The notes under the pieces: model-generated
Told to the model about the DNA's origin: nothing
Databases searched by the model: none
Seen by the model: the letters and a program-made list of their open reading frames with translations, nothing else
Part shown: piece after piece, positions 43,837 to 51,122 of the stretch
Layout of the letters: each line of letters begins with the position of its first letter
Position numbering within the stretch: the stretch's first letter is position 1
Source: an uncultured Anaerolineae bacterium
Lineage (GTDB): Bacteria; Chloroflexota; Anaerolineae; Promineifilales; Promineifilaceae
Direction of reading: 5' to 3'
Assembly: GCA_905479495.1 (NCBI GenBank)
Contig: CAJQMR010000037.1
Location: 62,001 to 126,000 of the forward strand
DNA: 64,000 nt
Program-made: the position numbers and the translations under genes

Positions 43837-46083
43837 ATGTTCTTTAAAAGTAAAATTACGCCTGCCAAACTTCTCCAAATCATTGAACGAGCTGCCAATG
43901 AGAGTTGGAATGAACTTGACTTGAGAGGGCAATTAATTTTGGTGCTTCCTCCAGAAATTAGTCAACTGACTAGCCTGACGACGCTTCACCTTTGGTACAA
44001 CCAATTAACAACATTGCCACCAGAAATTGGCCAACTGACTGGCCTGACCAAGCTTCGCCCTAGTAGCAATCAATTAACAACATTGCCGCCAGAAATTGGT
44101 CAACTGACTAGCCTGACTACGCTTCACCTTGGTAGGAATCAATTAACAACATTGCCGCCAGAAATTGGCCAACTGACTAGGCTGACCACGCTTGACCTTA
44201 GTAGAAACCAATTAATAACATTGCCACCAGAAATTGGCCGACTGACTAACCTGACTGTGTTCGACCTGAGCAAAAACCAGTTAACAACTTTGTCGGCAAA
44301 TTTGTATCTTTTAGAGAAGCTAGAAGAGCTCTACTTGTATGAAAATTACTTGCCTATCCCACCTGAGTTTCTTGGTAGCCATAAAAACCCAGGTTTTTTC
44401 CCGTCTATTTTAGACGGCTATTTTAATGACAGCCGTCCCCTGTATGAAGCTAAGCTGCTTCTTGTAGGAGAAGGGAGCGTCGGTAAAACCTCTCTTATCG
44501 AGCGCCTTCGCAATAACCAACCTCCTAACGATACTGGAAAAACGGTGGGCGTAGATATTCATCGATGGCCAGTAGAAGCAACTGTGACTTCAGAAGGTGA
44601 CAGTTTTCTAGCGCTACTTAACGTCAACGTCTGGGACTTTGGCGGGCAGGAGATTTACCACGCGACTCACCAATTTTTCCTGACGCACCGCAGCCTCTAC
44701 CTGGTGGTCCTGGAAGCGCGCAAGGATGAGGCGGCAAACCGGCTGGATTACTGGCTGCGCCACGTGCAAAGCTTTGCCGGAGACGCGCCCATCATCCTCG
44801 TCGTCAATAAAAGCGACCAGGGTCACCTGGCCCTCGACGAGCGGGGCCTCAGGCTCAAACATCCGGCCATCCAGGCCATCGTGCACACTTCCTGCACCAC
44901 CGGCGCGGGCATTGATGAACTGCGCCAGGCCGTGGAAACCGCGCTGGCGTCCCTGCCGCACATCAACGACTGGATTCCCCTCACCTGGTTCGAGGTCAAA
45001 GAAAAGCTGGCCGCCCTGGAGCAAGACACGCTGCCCTATGACAGCTACGTGCAGCTCTGCCGGGACGCAGGCATCGAGCACGAGGCAGCGCAGCGCACCC
45101 TGGCCCGCTTCCTCCACGACCTGGGCGCGGCGCTCAACTTCCAGGATGACCGTCGCCTGGCAGGCACCCACGTCCTCAACCCGGAATGGGTCACCGGCGG
45201 TATCTACCACATCCTTAACGCCGCCAGGTTGCAAGAAAACGGCCTGCTCCACCTGGACGACCTGGACGCTATTCTGGACCGCCGCCGCTACCCGCCGGAA
45301 AAGCAGCCGTTTCTGCTGGAGATCATGCACAAATTTGAGCTCAGTGTGCCGCTGGACCGGGACCGCTACCTCATCCCCGGCCTGCTGCCCAAAGAGCGCC
45401 CTGCTTTTGCCTGGCCTGCTGGTTCGTCGTCGGCGCTGGAATATCGTTACGCCATTCTGCCTGCCGCCATCCTCTCCCGGCTGATGGTGCGTTTGCACGC
45501 CCACATCTGGCAGACGGCACCGGGGCAGCCCGTGCGCTGGCGCAACGGCCTCGTCATCCACGGCGACGGCTGCCGCGCCCTCATCGCCGCTGACCCTGTT
45601 GCCAACCAGTTGAGCATCTCCCTGGACGGCCCCACGCCGCAGCGCCGCCACCTGCTGGCCGTCGTCCGTGCCCAGCTGGCAGAAATCCACGCCTCCTTCG
45701 CCCAGCTAGAAGCGGAAGCGTGGGTGCCCCTGCCAGACCAACCGGGCAAGGCGGTGCGCTACCGGGCGCTGCTCAACCTGGAATCGCGCGGCATACCCAG
45801 CCATTACGACCCAGACAACGACGTGGTGCTGGACGTGTACGCCCTGCTGGACGGCATCGAAGCGCCGGATGAACGGGCGGCGCGCCCCTTGCGGCAACTA
45901 ATGGTCGAGCGGTTCAACATGGATGAACTACGCACCCTCTGCTTTGACCTGGGCATCGACATCGAAACGTGGCCCAACGAAGGCAAACCGGCCCTGGTGC
46001 GCAACCTGGTGCTGCATTTTTTGAAGCAGGGTCGGTTGTCTGTGCTAGAGGAGAAGGTGCGGGAGGAACGGCCGTTTCTGTAG
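43837..46083 (+). CDS. Roco-type GTPase: LRR, Roc, COR and effector-associated tail
   Basis: 748 residues. Five 23-residue leucine-rich repeats (about 33-165, consensus LTTLHL..NQLTTLPPEIGQ) lead into a Roc GTPase with P-loop GEGSVGKTSL (211-220), DFGGQEIYHA (about 267-276, switch II) and NKSDQ (about 324). A COR dimerisation domain spans about 370-640. The last 60 residues (MDELRTLCFDLGIDIETWPN...) resemble the small effector-associated domains (EADs) that link sensors to effectors in bacterial conflict systems. It starts one base after the restriction gene, with GAGGTG upstream, so the pair is coupled. The LRR and early Roc part (43837-44620) is AT-rich, the rest GC-rich. The role is unproven; a sensor in phage defence or stress is inferred. 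Confidence 0.88.
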   Translation: MFFKSKITPAKLLQIIERAANESWNELDLRGQLILVLPPEISQLTSLTTLHLWYNQLTTLPPEIGQLTGLTKLRPSSNQLTTLPPEIGQLTSLTTLHLGRNQLTTLPPEIGQLTRLTTLDLSRNQLITLPPEIGRLTNLTVFDLSKNQLTTLSANLYLLEKLEELYLYENYLPIPPEFLGSHKNPGFFPSILDGYFNDSRPLYEAKLLLVGEGSVGKTSLIERLRNNQPPNDTGKTVGVDIHRWPVEATVTSEGDSFLALLNVNVWDFGGQEIYHATHQFFLTHRSLYLVVLEARKDEAANRLDYWLRHVQSFAGDAPIILVVNKSDQGHLALDERGLRLKHPAIQAIVHTSCTTGAGIDELRQAVETALASLPHINDWIPLTWFEVKEKLAALEQDTLPYDSYVQLCRDAGIEHEAAQRTLARFLHDLGAALNFQDDRRLAGTHVLNPEWVTGGIYHILNAARLQENGLLHLDDLDAILDRRRYPPEKQPFLLEIMHKFELSVPLDRDRYLIPGLLPKERPAFAWPAGSSSALEYRYAILPAAILSRLMVRLHAHIWQTAPGQPVRWRNGLVIHGDGCRALIAADPVANQLSISLDGPTPQRRHLLAVVRAQLAEIHASFAQLEAEAWVPLPDQPGKAVRYRALLNLESRGIPSHYDPDNDVVLDVYALLDGIEAPDERAARPLRQLMVERFNMDELRTLCFDLGIDIETWPNEGKPALVRNLVLHFLKQGRLSVLEEKVREERPFL

Positions 46084-46107
46084 GGGCGCATCGCGACGCG
46101 CCCTTTG
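46080..46107. repeat. GTAGGGGC-family palindrome at the Roco stop codon (copy e)
   Basis: GTAGGGGCGCATCGCGACGC then GCCCTT; the TAG of its first GTAG is the stop codon of the Roco gene. Its right end is truncated. Confidence 0.8.
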
Positions 46108-46122
46108 AAGGCACGCCATGTA

Positions 46123-46167
46123 GTAGGGGCGGCTCGCGAGCCGCCCCTACGCGCGAGCCGCCCCTAC
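46123..46167. repeat. REP palindrome plus extra half-unit (copy f)
   Basis: GTAGGGGCGGCTCG mirrored by CGAGCCGCCCCTAC, followed by a second right arm GCGCGAGCCGCCCCTAC. It lies 90 bases before the first RAYT start. Confidence 0.88.
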
Positions 46168-46256
46168 CAGAAGACAATCGGCCATTGGCACAACAGCAAA
46201 TCGAAATTATAATTTGCGCAAATTCCAGTCCCTTTTACCAGATAAGGAATCATTTT

Positions 46257-46826
46257 GTGCCATACGATCCCTACAAACATCACCGTAGATCGATCCGCCT
46301 GAAAGGGTACGATTACACCACCAGCGGCATCTATTTTGTCACGATTTGCGTGCAAGGTCGGCACTGCTTGCTCGGCGAGATTGTAAAGGGGGAGATGGTG
46401 TTAAGCCCTGTCGGCCAAGTAGTGGCAGATGCCTGGTGCTGGTTAGCGGAACAATACAATTACGTCATGCTTGGTGCCTGGACAATCATGCCGAATCATA
46501 TGCATGGTTTGTTGATGTTGGTAGACGGTAAGGGCAGTTCGCGAACCGCTCTTACATCGGGTAACGCGGAATCTATTGTACCGGCAAAGGTAAAACCATT
46601 GGGCCAATTGATTGGTGCTTTTAAAACCGTTTCCACCAAGGCGATTAACGAGCTGCAAGAGACGCCAGGAAACCGCTTTTGGCAACGCAACTATTACGAA
46701 CACATCATCCGTAATGAGCGTGAACACAGGGCAATCGAGCAATACATCTATAATAACCCGGCAACCTGGTCAGAAGATAAACTGCATCCTGATGCACCAT
46801 CTAACCGCTTTAACCTAGAAGAGTAG
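46257..46826 (+). CDS. REP-associated tyrosine transposase (RAYT) 1, Y1/IS200-like HUH enzyme
   Basis: 189 residues. The HUH motif is MPNHMHGLLML; the catalytic Tyr is probably in RNYYEHIIRNE. Typical RAYT text: YDYTTSGIYFVTICVQGR, WLAEQYNYVMLGAW and YIYNNPATW. Such single-domain nucleases cut and join single-stranded DNA at REP hairpins and are thought to spread them. A GTG at 46257 with AAGGA eight bases upstream is chosen; the long frame before it runs through repeats. It is bracketed by GTAGGGGC palindromes (46080-46167 and 46823-46850), and one sits inside it at 46528-46555, read as KGSSRTALTS. Confidence 0.88.
   Translation: MPYDPYKHHRRSIRLKGYDYTTSGIYFVTICVQGRHCLLGEIVKGEMVLSPVGQVVADAWCWLAEQYNYVMLGAWTIMPNHMHGLLMLVDGKGSSRTALTSGNAESIVPAKVKPLGQLIGAFKTVSTKAINELQETPGNRFWQRNYYEHIIRNEREHRAIEQYIYNNPATWSEDKLHPDAPSNRFNLEE
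46528..46555. repeat. GTAGGGGC-family palindrome inside RAYT 1 (copy g)
   Basis: GTAAGGGCAGTTCG mirrored by CGAACCGCTCTTAC with compensating changes; in frame within the transposase gene. Confidence 0.82.
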
Positions 46827-46850
46827 GGGCGGCTCGCGAGCCGCCCCTAC
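46823..46850. repeat. REP palindrome at the RAYT 1 stop codon (copy h)
   Basis: GTAGGGGCGGCTCG mirrored by CGAGCCGCCCCTAC; its TAG at 46824-46826 is the stop codon of RAYT 1. Identical in its core to copy f on the other side of the gene. Confidence 0.88.
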
Positions 46851-46855
46851 GGTGT

Positions 46856-46984
46856 ATCGACAGCGAAACATGGCCCAACGAGGGCAAACCAGCCCTGGTG
46901 CGTAACCTGGTGCTGCATTTTTTGAAGCAGGGTCGGTTGTCTGTGCTAGAGGAGAAGGTGAGGGAGGAACGGCCGTATTTGTAA
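46856..46984 (+). pseudogene. fragment: duplicate of the Roco 3' end (effector-associated tail)
   Basis: 129 bases aligning without gaps to 45955-46083, the end of the Roco gene, with about eight or nine differences. Read in the same frame it is open and ends with its own stop (TAA): IDSETWPNEGKPALVRN... to ERPYL. Six of the eight codon changes are silent. It has no start and no upstream part, so it is a remnant, either a copy split by the RAYT or the tail of a lost paralogue. Confidence 0.82.
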
Positions 46985-47009
46985 GGGCGACCCGCCGGGT
47001 CGCCCCTAC
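46981..47009. repeat. GTAGGGGC-family palindrome after the Roco fragment (copy i)
   Basis: GTAAGGGCGACCCG mirrored by CGGGTCGCCCCTAC. It begins at the stop codon of the fragment, exactly as copy e begins at the stop codon of the full gene. Confidence 0.85.
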
Positions 47010-47059
47010 CGGTGTGGTGTTTGTGTGGGCAGGGAACGGCAATTGAAACAAAGGAAAAA

Positions 47060-48142
47060 ATGATGCACCAATCAAAAATCTTTCTCGTTGATAAATCCGG
47101 CCAAACCTGGCTGCCCATGACCGAAATGCCTTACGATCAAGAAGTGGTTTTGCAGGAGGCTCTGGCCCAGTATCCAGACCTCATTCCCGGCGACCAGATC
47201 AACCCAGACAATCCGCGCCGCTGGCTGCTGGTGAAGCGTGAACTAGGTGTCCCTGGTGAGACAGGGGGCAGCGATGTGTGGAGCCTGGACCATCTCTTTT
47301 TGGATCAGGATGGCATGCCGACCTTTATCGAGTGTAAGCGATCGCAAGATACACGCAGCCGCCGTGAAGTGGTAGCCCAAATGCTGGATTACGCCGCCAA
47401 TGGCACGGAGTACTGGCCAATGGAAAAGCTGCGCCAATCGGCCACGGAAACAGCCCAGCAACAGGACCGGGATTTAGATGAGGCCATTGTAGAACTGCTG
47501 GATGATGTGGAACTAGATGTGGAATGGTTCTGGCAGCAGGTGGAGGAGAATTTACGCCAGGGCAAAATCCGCCTCGTTTTTGTGGCCGATGCCATTCCCA
47601 AAGAGCTGCGCCGTTTGGTGGAATTTCTCAACGACAAGATGAATGATGTAGAGGTGTTGGCCGTGGAGGTCAAGCAGTTTTTAGGCGAAGGCCAGCGGGC
47701 AATGGTGCCGCGCGTGATTGGCATTACCGAAGCTACGCGGCAGTCAAAACAAGGAGCCAGCCAGCGCATCATTAATCGAGAAATCTTTTTGCAAAACTGT
47801 TTGCCAGAACTGGTGCCTTTTTACAATACAATCTTTGACAAAGCTCTGTCAGCCGGACATATGATTAACTGGGGCGTCAAAGGTTTTTCCCTACGTATGC
47901 AAACGCCAGAGCAAATGATCTCATTTGCCTATGGCTTTCCGCCAAACGTCTTTGATTTTTATTTGGGTTATCTGGCAAAAGATTACCTGTCGGCTGAAGC
48001 GGTTCAGACGCTGCGTCAAAATTTAACGGCCGACGGCACTATTCCAGACCGTGGGCAGCGCACATTGCGTGTTGAGGTAAATGCCAGTAACGTAAAAAAT
48101 GTGCTGGCACTTTTTGATCTCACGCTTGAGGCGATTGCCTAG
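47060..48142 (+). CDS. PD-(D/E)XK nuclease-like protein
   Basis: 360 residues. The region SLDHLFLDQDGMPTFIECKR gives a metal-site pattern Asp77, Glu91, Lys93, followed by REVVAQMLDYAANG, the arrangement of NucS/DUF91-like and other PD-(D/E)XK nucleases. The rest has no family I can name; the second half is alpha/beta with LVFVADAIPKELRRLVEFLN. AAGGAAAAA precedes two adjacent ATGs at 47060 and 47063. It lies between the two RAYT modules in the accessory island. No ACGGCCGT occurs in it, which hints at recent arrival. A function in DNA defence is inferred from context only. Confidence 0.68.
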   Translation: MMHQSKIFLVDKSGQTWLPMTEMPYDQEVVLQEALAQYPDLIPGDQINPDNPRRWLLVKRELGVPGETGGSDVWSLDHLFLDQDGMPTFIECKRSQDTRSRREVVAQMLDYAANGTEYWPMEKLRQSATETAQQQDRDLDEAIVELLDDVELDVEWFWQQVEENLRQGKIRLVFVADAIPKELRRLVEFLNDKMNDVEVLAVEVKQFLGEGQRAMVPRVIGITEATRQSKQGASQRIINREIFLQNCLPELVPFYNTIFDKALSAGHMINWGVKGFSLRMQTPEQMISFAYGFPPNVFDFYLGYLAKDYLSAEAVQTLRQNLTADGTIPDRGQRTLRVEVNASNVKNVLALFDLTLEAIA

Positions 48143-48143
48143 C

Positions 48144-48176
48144 AACCTCCCGGAGGTTCTGAACCTCCGGGAGGTT
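48144..48176. repeat. AACCTCCCGGAGGTT doublet, left of RAYT 2
   Basis: AACCTCCCGGAGGTT (48144-48158) and AACCTCCGGGAGGTT (48162-48176), three bases apart. It lies one base after the nuclease-like gene and 12 bases before the RAYT 2 start. Confidence 0.9.
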
Positions 48177-48188
48177 CTGGGGACTACC

Positions 48189-48770
48189 ATGCCCATACGA
48201 AAAAACAAATTCACAATCGGCCACTATTACCACGTCTACAACCGGGGCGCGAACCGGGAGCACATCTTCTTTAACGAAGAGAATTATCTTTACCTGCTCA
48301 AGCTGGTTAAAAAGTATTGCCAGAAGTATCAAGTTGCCATTATTGCCTACTGCCTGATGCCCAATCATTATCATTTTCTTCTGCGGCAGGATGGAGAGAC
48401 CTCCATTGCCCACTTTATCGGTGTCCTATTTAACGCGTACACGCAGGCCTTAAACCGGCAAAACGGCCGTACTGGCGCACTATTTGAAGGGCGATTCAAA
48501 GATGTCCATGTAGACAACGAGGCTTACTTGCTGCATCTATGCCGCTACATACATGGCAATCCAATAAAAGCCGGGCTAGTGACCTCGCTTGAAGAATGGC
48601 CCTACGCAAACTATCTGGAATGGGTCGGTGAGCGACCAGGAACGTTGGTCGATGGTCAATTTGTTACCGACTTTTTCCCCAATCGTCTGGATTACAAAGA
48701 ATTTGTACTTGATTATTTGCGCGGTATTGATGAACTACCGTCCGACATCAAGCAATATTTGTTTAGCTAA
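48189..48770 (+). CDS. REP-associated tyrosine transposase (RAYT) 2
   Basis: 193 residues. HUH motif MPNHYHFLLRQ; catalytic Tyr likely in DNEAYLLHLCRYIHGNPIKAG. Other RAYT marks are YHVYNRGANREHIFF, GRTGALFEGRFKDVHV and EEWPYANYLEWVG. It belongs to a different RAYT branch from RAYT 1 (longer, with the GRFK segment). It would nick REP hairpins as single strands. It is flanked on both sides by AACCTCCCGGAGGTT doublets (48144-48176 and 48781-48813). An ACGGCCGT at 48463 encodes NGR of its core, so it has been resident long enough to gain one, or came from a related genome. Confidence 0.92.
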   Translation: MPIRKNKFTIGHYYHVYNRGANREHIFFNEENYLYLLKLVKKYCQKYQVAIIAYCLMPNHYHFLLRQDGETSIAHFIGVLFNAYTQALNRQNGRTGALFEGRFKDVHVDNEAYLLHLCRYIHGNPIKAGLVTSLEEWPYANYLEWVGERPGTLVDGQFVTDFFPNRLDYKEFVLDYLRGIDELPSDIKQYLFS

Positions 48771-48780
48771 CCACTAACTT

Positions 48781-48813
48781 AACCTCCCGGAGGTTTCAAA
48801 CCTCCGGGAGGTT
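48781..48813. repeat. AACCTCCCGGAGGTT doublet, right of RAYT 2
   Basis: AACCTCCCGGAGGTT (48781-48795) and AACCTCCGGGAGGTT (48799-48813), in the same orientation and spacing as the left copy, ten bases after the RAYT stop. Confidence 0.9.
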
Positions 48814-48828
48814 GGGTAAAATAGGGGC

Positions 48829-49596
48829 ATGTATGATCAAATTGCCCGCTTTTATGACCTGACCCACGCCAGCCTGACGGCCGATCTCCCCCTCATTCTC
48901 CAATTAGCCAGCCAGGCCGACGGCCCCGTGCTGGAGTTGGGCTGCGGCAGCGGCCGTTTGCTGTTACCGTTAGCACGCGCAGGCCACACCGTAACCGGCC
49001 TTGATTCATCCGCCGGAATGTTGGACCGGGCCCGGGCACGATTGGCGCAGGAGTCAACGGCCGTTCAGGCACGCGTTACCATCCATCAGGCAGACATGAC
49101 CAACTTTGCCCTGCCCAATGCTTCTCCGTTTGGCCTGATCATTATTCCCTACAACACCCTGCTGCACCTGGACACAGCACAGGCAGTGGCGGCGTTGCGG
49201 CAGGCGCGGAACCAGTTGGGGGAAAACGGCCGTCTCTTCATCGATCTGGCCAATCCGGTAGACATCGCCAATACGCCAGAAGATGCCCTGCTGAGCCTGG
49301 AAAACGTGCTGACGGACCCGGAAACGGGTGAGCTGATTGTGCATCTGGCCAGTAATCGGTTGGATACGGCCGGACAAACGCTGCACATCACCTGGATTTA
49401 CGACGTGTCTGCCCCCAACGGTGGGCCGGTACACCGCACCGTTGCCCAATCTGCTTATCATTACCGCTACCCACACCAGTTAGAACTGCTGCTGCAAGAG
49501 GCGGGCTACCAACTGCTGCACTTCTGGGGCGACTACGACCAATCCCCCTACGACGAACCCAGCGACCGGCTGCTCATCCTGGCTGGTAAAAAATAG
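48829..49596 (+). CDS. class I SAM-dependent methyltransferase
   Basis: 255 residues. It begins MYDQIARFYDLTH and has motif I VLELGCGSGRLLLPLA, the acidic end of strand 2 GLDSSAGML, and motif II-like IHQADMTNFALP, the SAM-binding Rossmann fold. Substrate unknown. It starts 15 bases after the right repeat of RAYT 2, so its promoter must lie in or before the repeat. Two ACGGCCGT copies in the frame mark it as a resident gene at the right edge of the island. Confidence 0.87.
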   Translation: MYDQIARFYDLTHASLTADLPLILQLASQADGPVLELGCGSGRLLLPLARAGHTVTGLDSSAGMLDRARARLAQESTAVQARVTIHQADMTNFALPNASPFGLIIIPYNTLLHLDTAQAVAALRQARNQLGENGRLFIDLANPVDIANTPEDALLSLENVLTDPETGELIVHLASNRLDTAGQTLHITWIYDVSAPNGGPVHRTVAQSAYHYRYPHQLELLLQEAGYQLLHFWGDYDQSPYDEPSDRLLILAGKK

Positions 49597-49602
49597 GATC
49601 CG

Positions 49603-49672
49603 CAGATTACGCAGATTAGCGCAGATTTTTAGATATCAATCTGCGAAATCTGCGTTCATCTGCGGAAAAATT
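49603..49672. repeat. palindromic GCAGATT/AATCTGC repeat
   Basis: GCAGATTACGCAGATTAGCG on the left and AATCTGCGAAATCTGCG with CATCTGCGG on the right. Related in build to the repeat at 7951-8023. It lies between the methyltransferase and the reductase gene. Confidence 0.68.
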
Positions 49673-49686
49673 AAGGAGAGAACGTT

Positions 49687-50652
49687 ATGGAATTTCGACG
49701 ATTGGGCCGCACAGGTCTGAAAGTATCTAAAATTTGTTTGGGCACGATGCAGTTTGGCTGGTCTGCTGACGAAACAACCAGCCACAACATCATGAGCCGA
49801 GCCATTGAATTGGGCTGCAACTTTTTCGATACGGCCGATGTTTATTCTCGCTGGGCCGAAGGCAACGACGGTGGCGTCAGTGAGCAAATCATTGGCAATT
49901 GGCTGGCGGCGGGCCATGTGCGCCGCGAAAACATCGTGCTGGCCACCAAAGTGCGCGGGCAAATGGGTGACGGTCCCAATGATGAAGGTTTGTCTCGGGT
50001 GCATATTATGACGGCCGTAGAAAACAGCCTGCGCCGCCTGCAAACAGAGTATATTGATCTGTACCAGGTGCATTGGCCCGATGAAGAAACGCCGCTGGAT
50101 GAAACCCTTTCCGCTCTGACCGATCTGGTGCGGGCGGGCAAGGTGCGCTACATCGGCTGCTCCAACTATCCAGCCTGGCTGCTCACCAAAGCGCTCTGGG
50201 TGAGCGACGTGCGCAACCTGGTTCGCTTCGACAGCTTACAGCCGCACTATAGTTTGGTCCATCGCGCTGAGTTTGAGCGGGAACTCCAGCCGCTCTGCCT
50301 GGATCAGGGGATTGGGGTGATTCCGTACAGCCCACTGGCAGGTGGTTTCCTCACCGGCAAGTACCGCCGCGACACACCCTTGCCAGACTCCAAACGGGCC
50401 GAAGGGGTGCGCAGTCGTTACATGAATGAGCAGGGATTTACGGCCGTTGATCGCCTGGAAGCCATTGGCAAAGCGCACAAGGCCACCATTGCCCAAATGG
50501 CAATTGCTTGGGTGTTGGCCAATACGGCCGTTACCTCAGCCATCATCGGGGCCAACTCTATTGAGCAGCTGGAAGACACCATGCACGGCGCAGAAATTTC
50601 CCTATCGGCCGAGCAAAAGGCAGCCCTGGATGAAGCAACCGCCTGGGATTAA
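49687..50652 (+). CDS. aldo/keto reductase
   Basis: 321 residues, full length. The active tetrad is seen as Asp in NFFDTADVYS, Tyr in the same segment (VYSRWAEG), Lys in VLATKVRG and His in YQVHWPDEE. NADPH-binding text at the end includes AIIGANSIEQLEDTMHG. It reduces aldehydes or ketones, or oxidises sugars; substrate not known. Close to the Tas/YajO-type group. AAGGAGAG precedes the ATG. Confidence 0.92.
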   Translation: MEFRRLGRTGLKVSKICLGTMQFGWSADETTSHNIMSRAIELGCNFFDTADVYSRWAEGNDGGVSEQIIGNWLAAGHVRRENIVLATKVRGQMGDGPNDEGLSRVHIMTAVENSLRRLQTEYIDLYQVHWPDEETPLDETLSALTDLVRAGKVRYIGCSNYPAWLLTKALWVSDVRNLVRFDSLQPHYSLVHRAEFERELQPLCLDQGIGVIPYSPLAGGFLTGKYRRDTPLPDSKRAEGVRSRYMNEQGFTAVDRLEAIGKAHKATIAQMAIAWVLANTAVTSAIIGANSIEQLEDTMHGAEISLSAEQKAALDEATAWD

Positions 50653-50683
50653 AATTGTTGTTTGTCCAGTGAAAAGTAAAAAG

Positions 50684-51067
50684 TCAGAGGAGTCTGGCTT
50701 GCCTGGGCGTATCTTCCGCACCTGGGCCGCGCCACTGATACACTTTCAGGTCAATTTTGTCTTTTACAAACACAATCTCCTCGGCTTCCAATAATTGACG
50801 TTGTTTCTCTGCACCGGGTCTTTTGCTTATTTTCCCTTGTGAATTGATGACACGCTGCCACGGCACATCATTGGGACAGGCTGCCATGGCACTGCCCACC
50901 CAGCGTGGACTAAAGGCCGTGTATTCGTCAAGGTCAATGCCTGCGGGCGCAGGGATCATTTGCGCGATTTGGCCATAGGTGGCAACACGGCCGTACGGAA
51001 TCTGGAGGGCCAATTGCCATACTTGCTCATAATAGGCTTGCGGGTTCGGCGGGGATGGGTAGGTCAT
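50684..51067 (-). CDS. alkyltransferase-like protein (ATL), MGMT homologue without the catalytic Cys
   Basis: 127 residues, one MGMT C-terminal domain: YGRVATYGQIAQMI, WVGSAMAACPNDVPWQRVIN, SQGKIS. The active-site PCHRV of methylguanine methyltransferase is PWQRV here, with Trp70 at the Cys position. ATL proteins with this change bind O6-alkylguanine, flip it and pass it to nucleotide excision repair. No ribosome site of note is seen. It is downstream of the histidine kinase on the same strand. Confidence 0.9.
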   Translation of the reverse strand: MTYPSPPNPQAYYEQVWQLALQIPYGRVATYGQIAQMIPAPAGIDLDEYTAFSPRWVGSAMAACPNDVPWQRVINSQGKISKRPGAEKQRQLLEAEEIVFVKDKIDLKVYQWRGPGAEDTPRQARLL

Positions 51068-51122
51068 AAGTTATCTCTCCGTTAGCGTCAATTTTGCCAA
51101 AGGGCCGATACGGCAGCGGCGT

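Noticed and set aside
43930..44300. Regularly spaced direct repeats resembling a CRISPR array
   Set aside because: The 69-bp period encodes 23-residue leucine-rich repeats in one open frame, and the supposed spacers are similar to each other.
44614..45690. Long open frame (358 codons) on the minus strand opposite the Roco gene
   Set aside because: It mirrors GC-ending codons of a well-supported gene and shows no recognisable domain.
45969..46256. N-terminal extension of RAYT 1
   Set aside because: This part overlaps the Roco 3' end and two palindromes; the GTG at 46257 has a good ribosome site and fits the family start.
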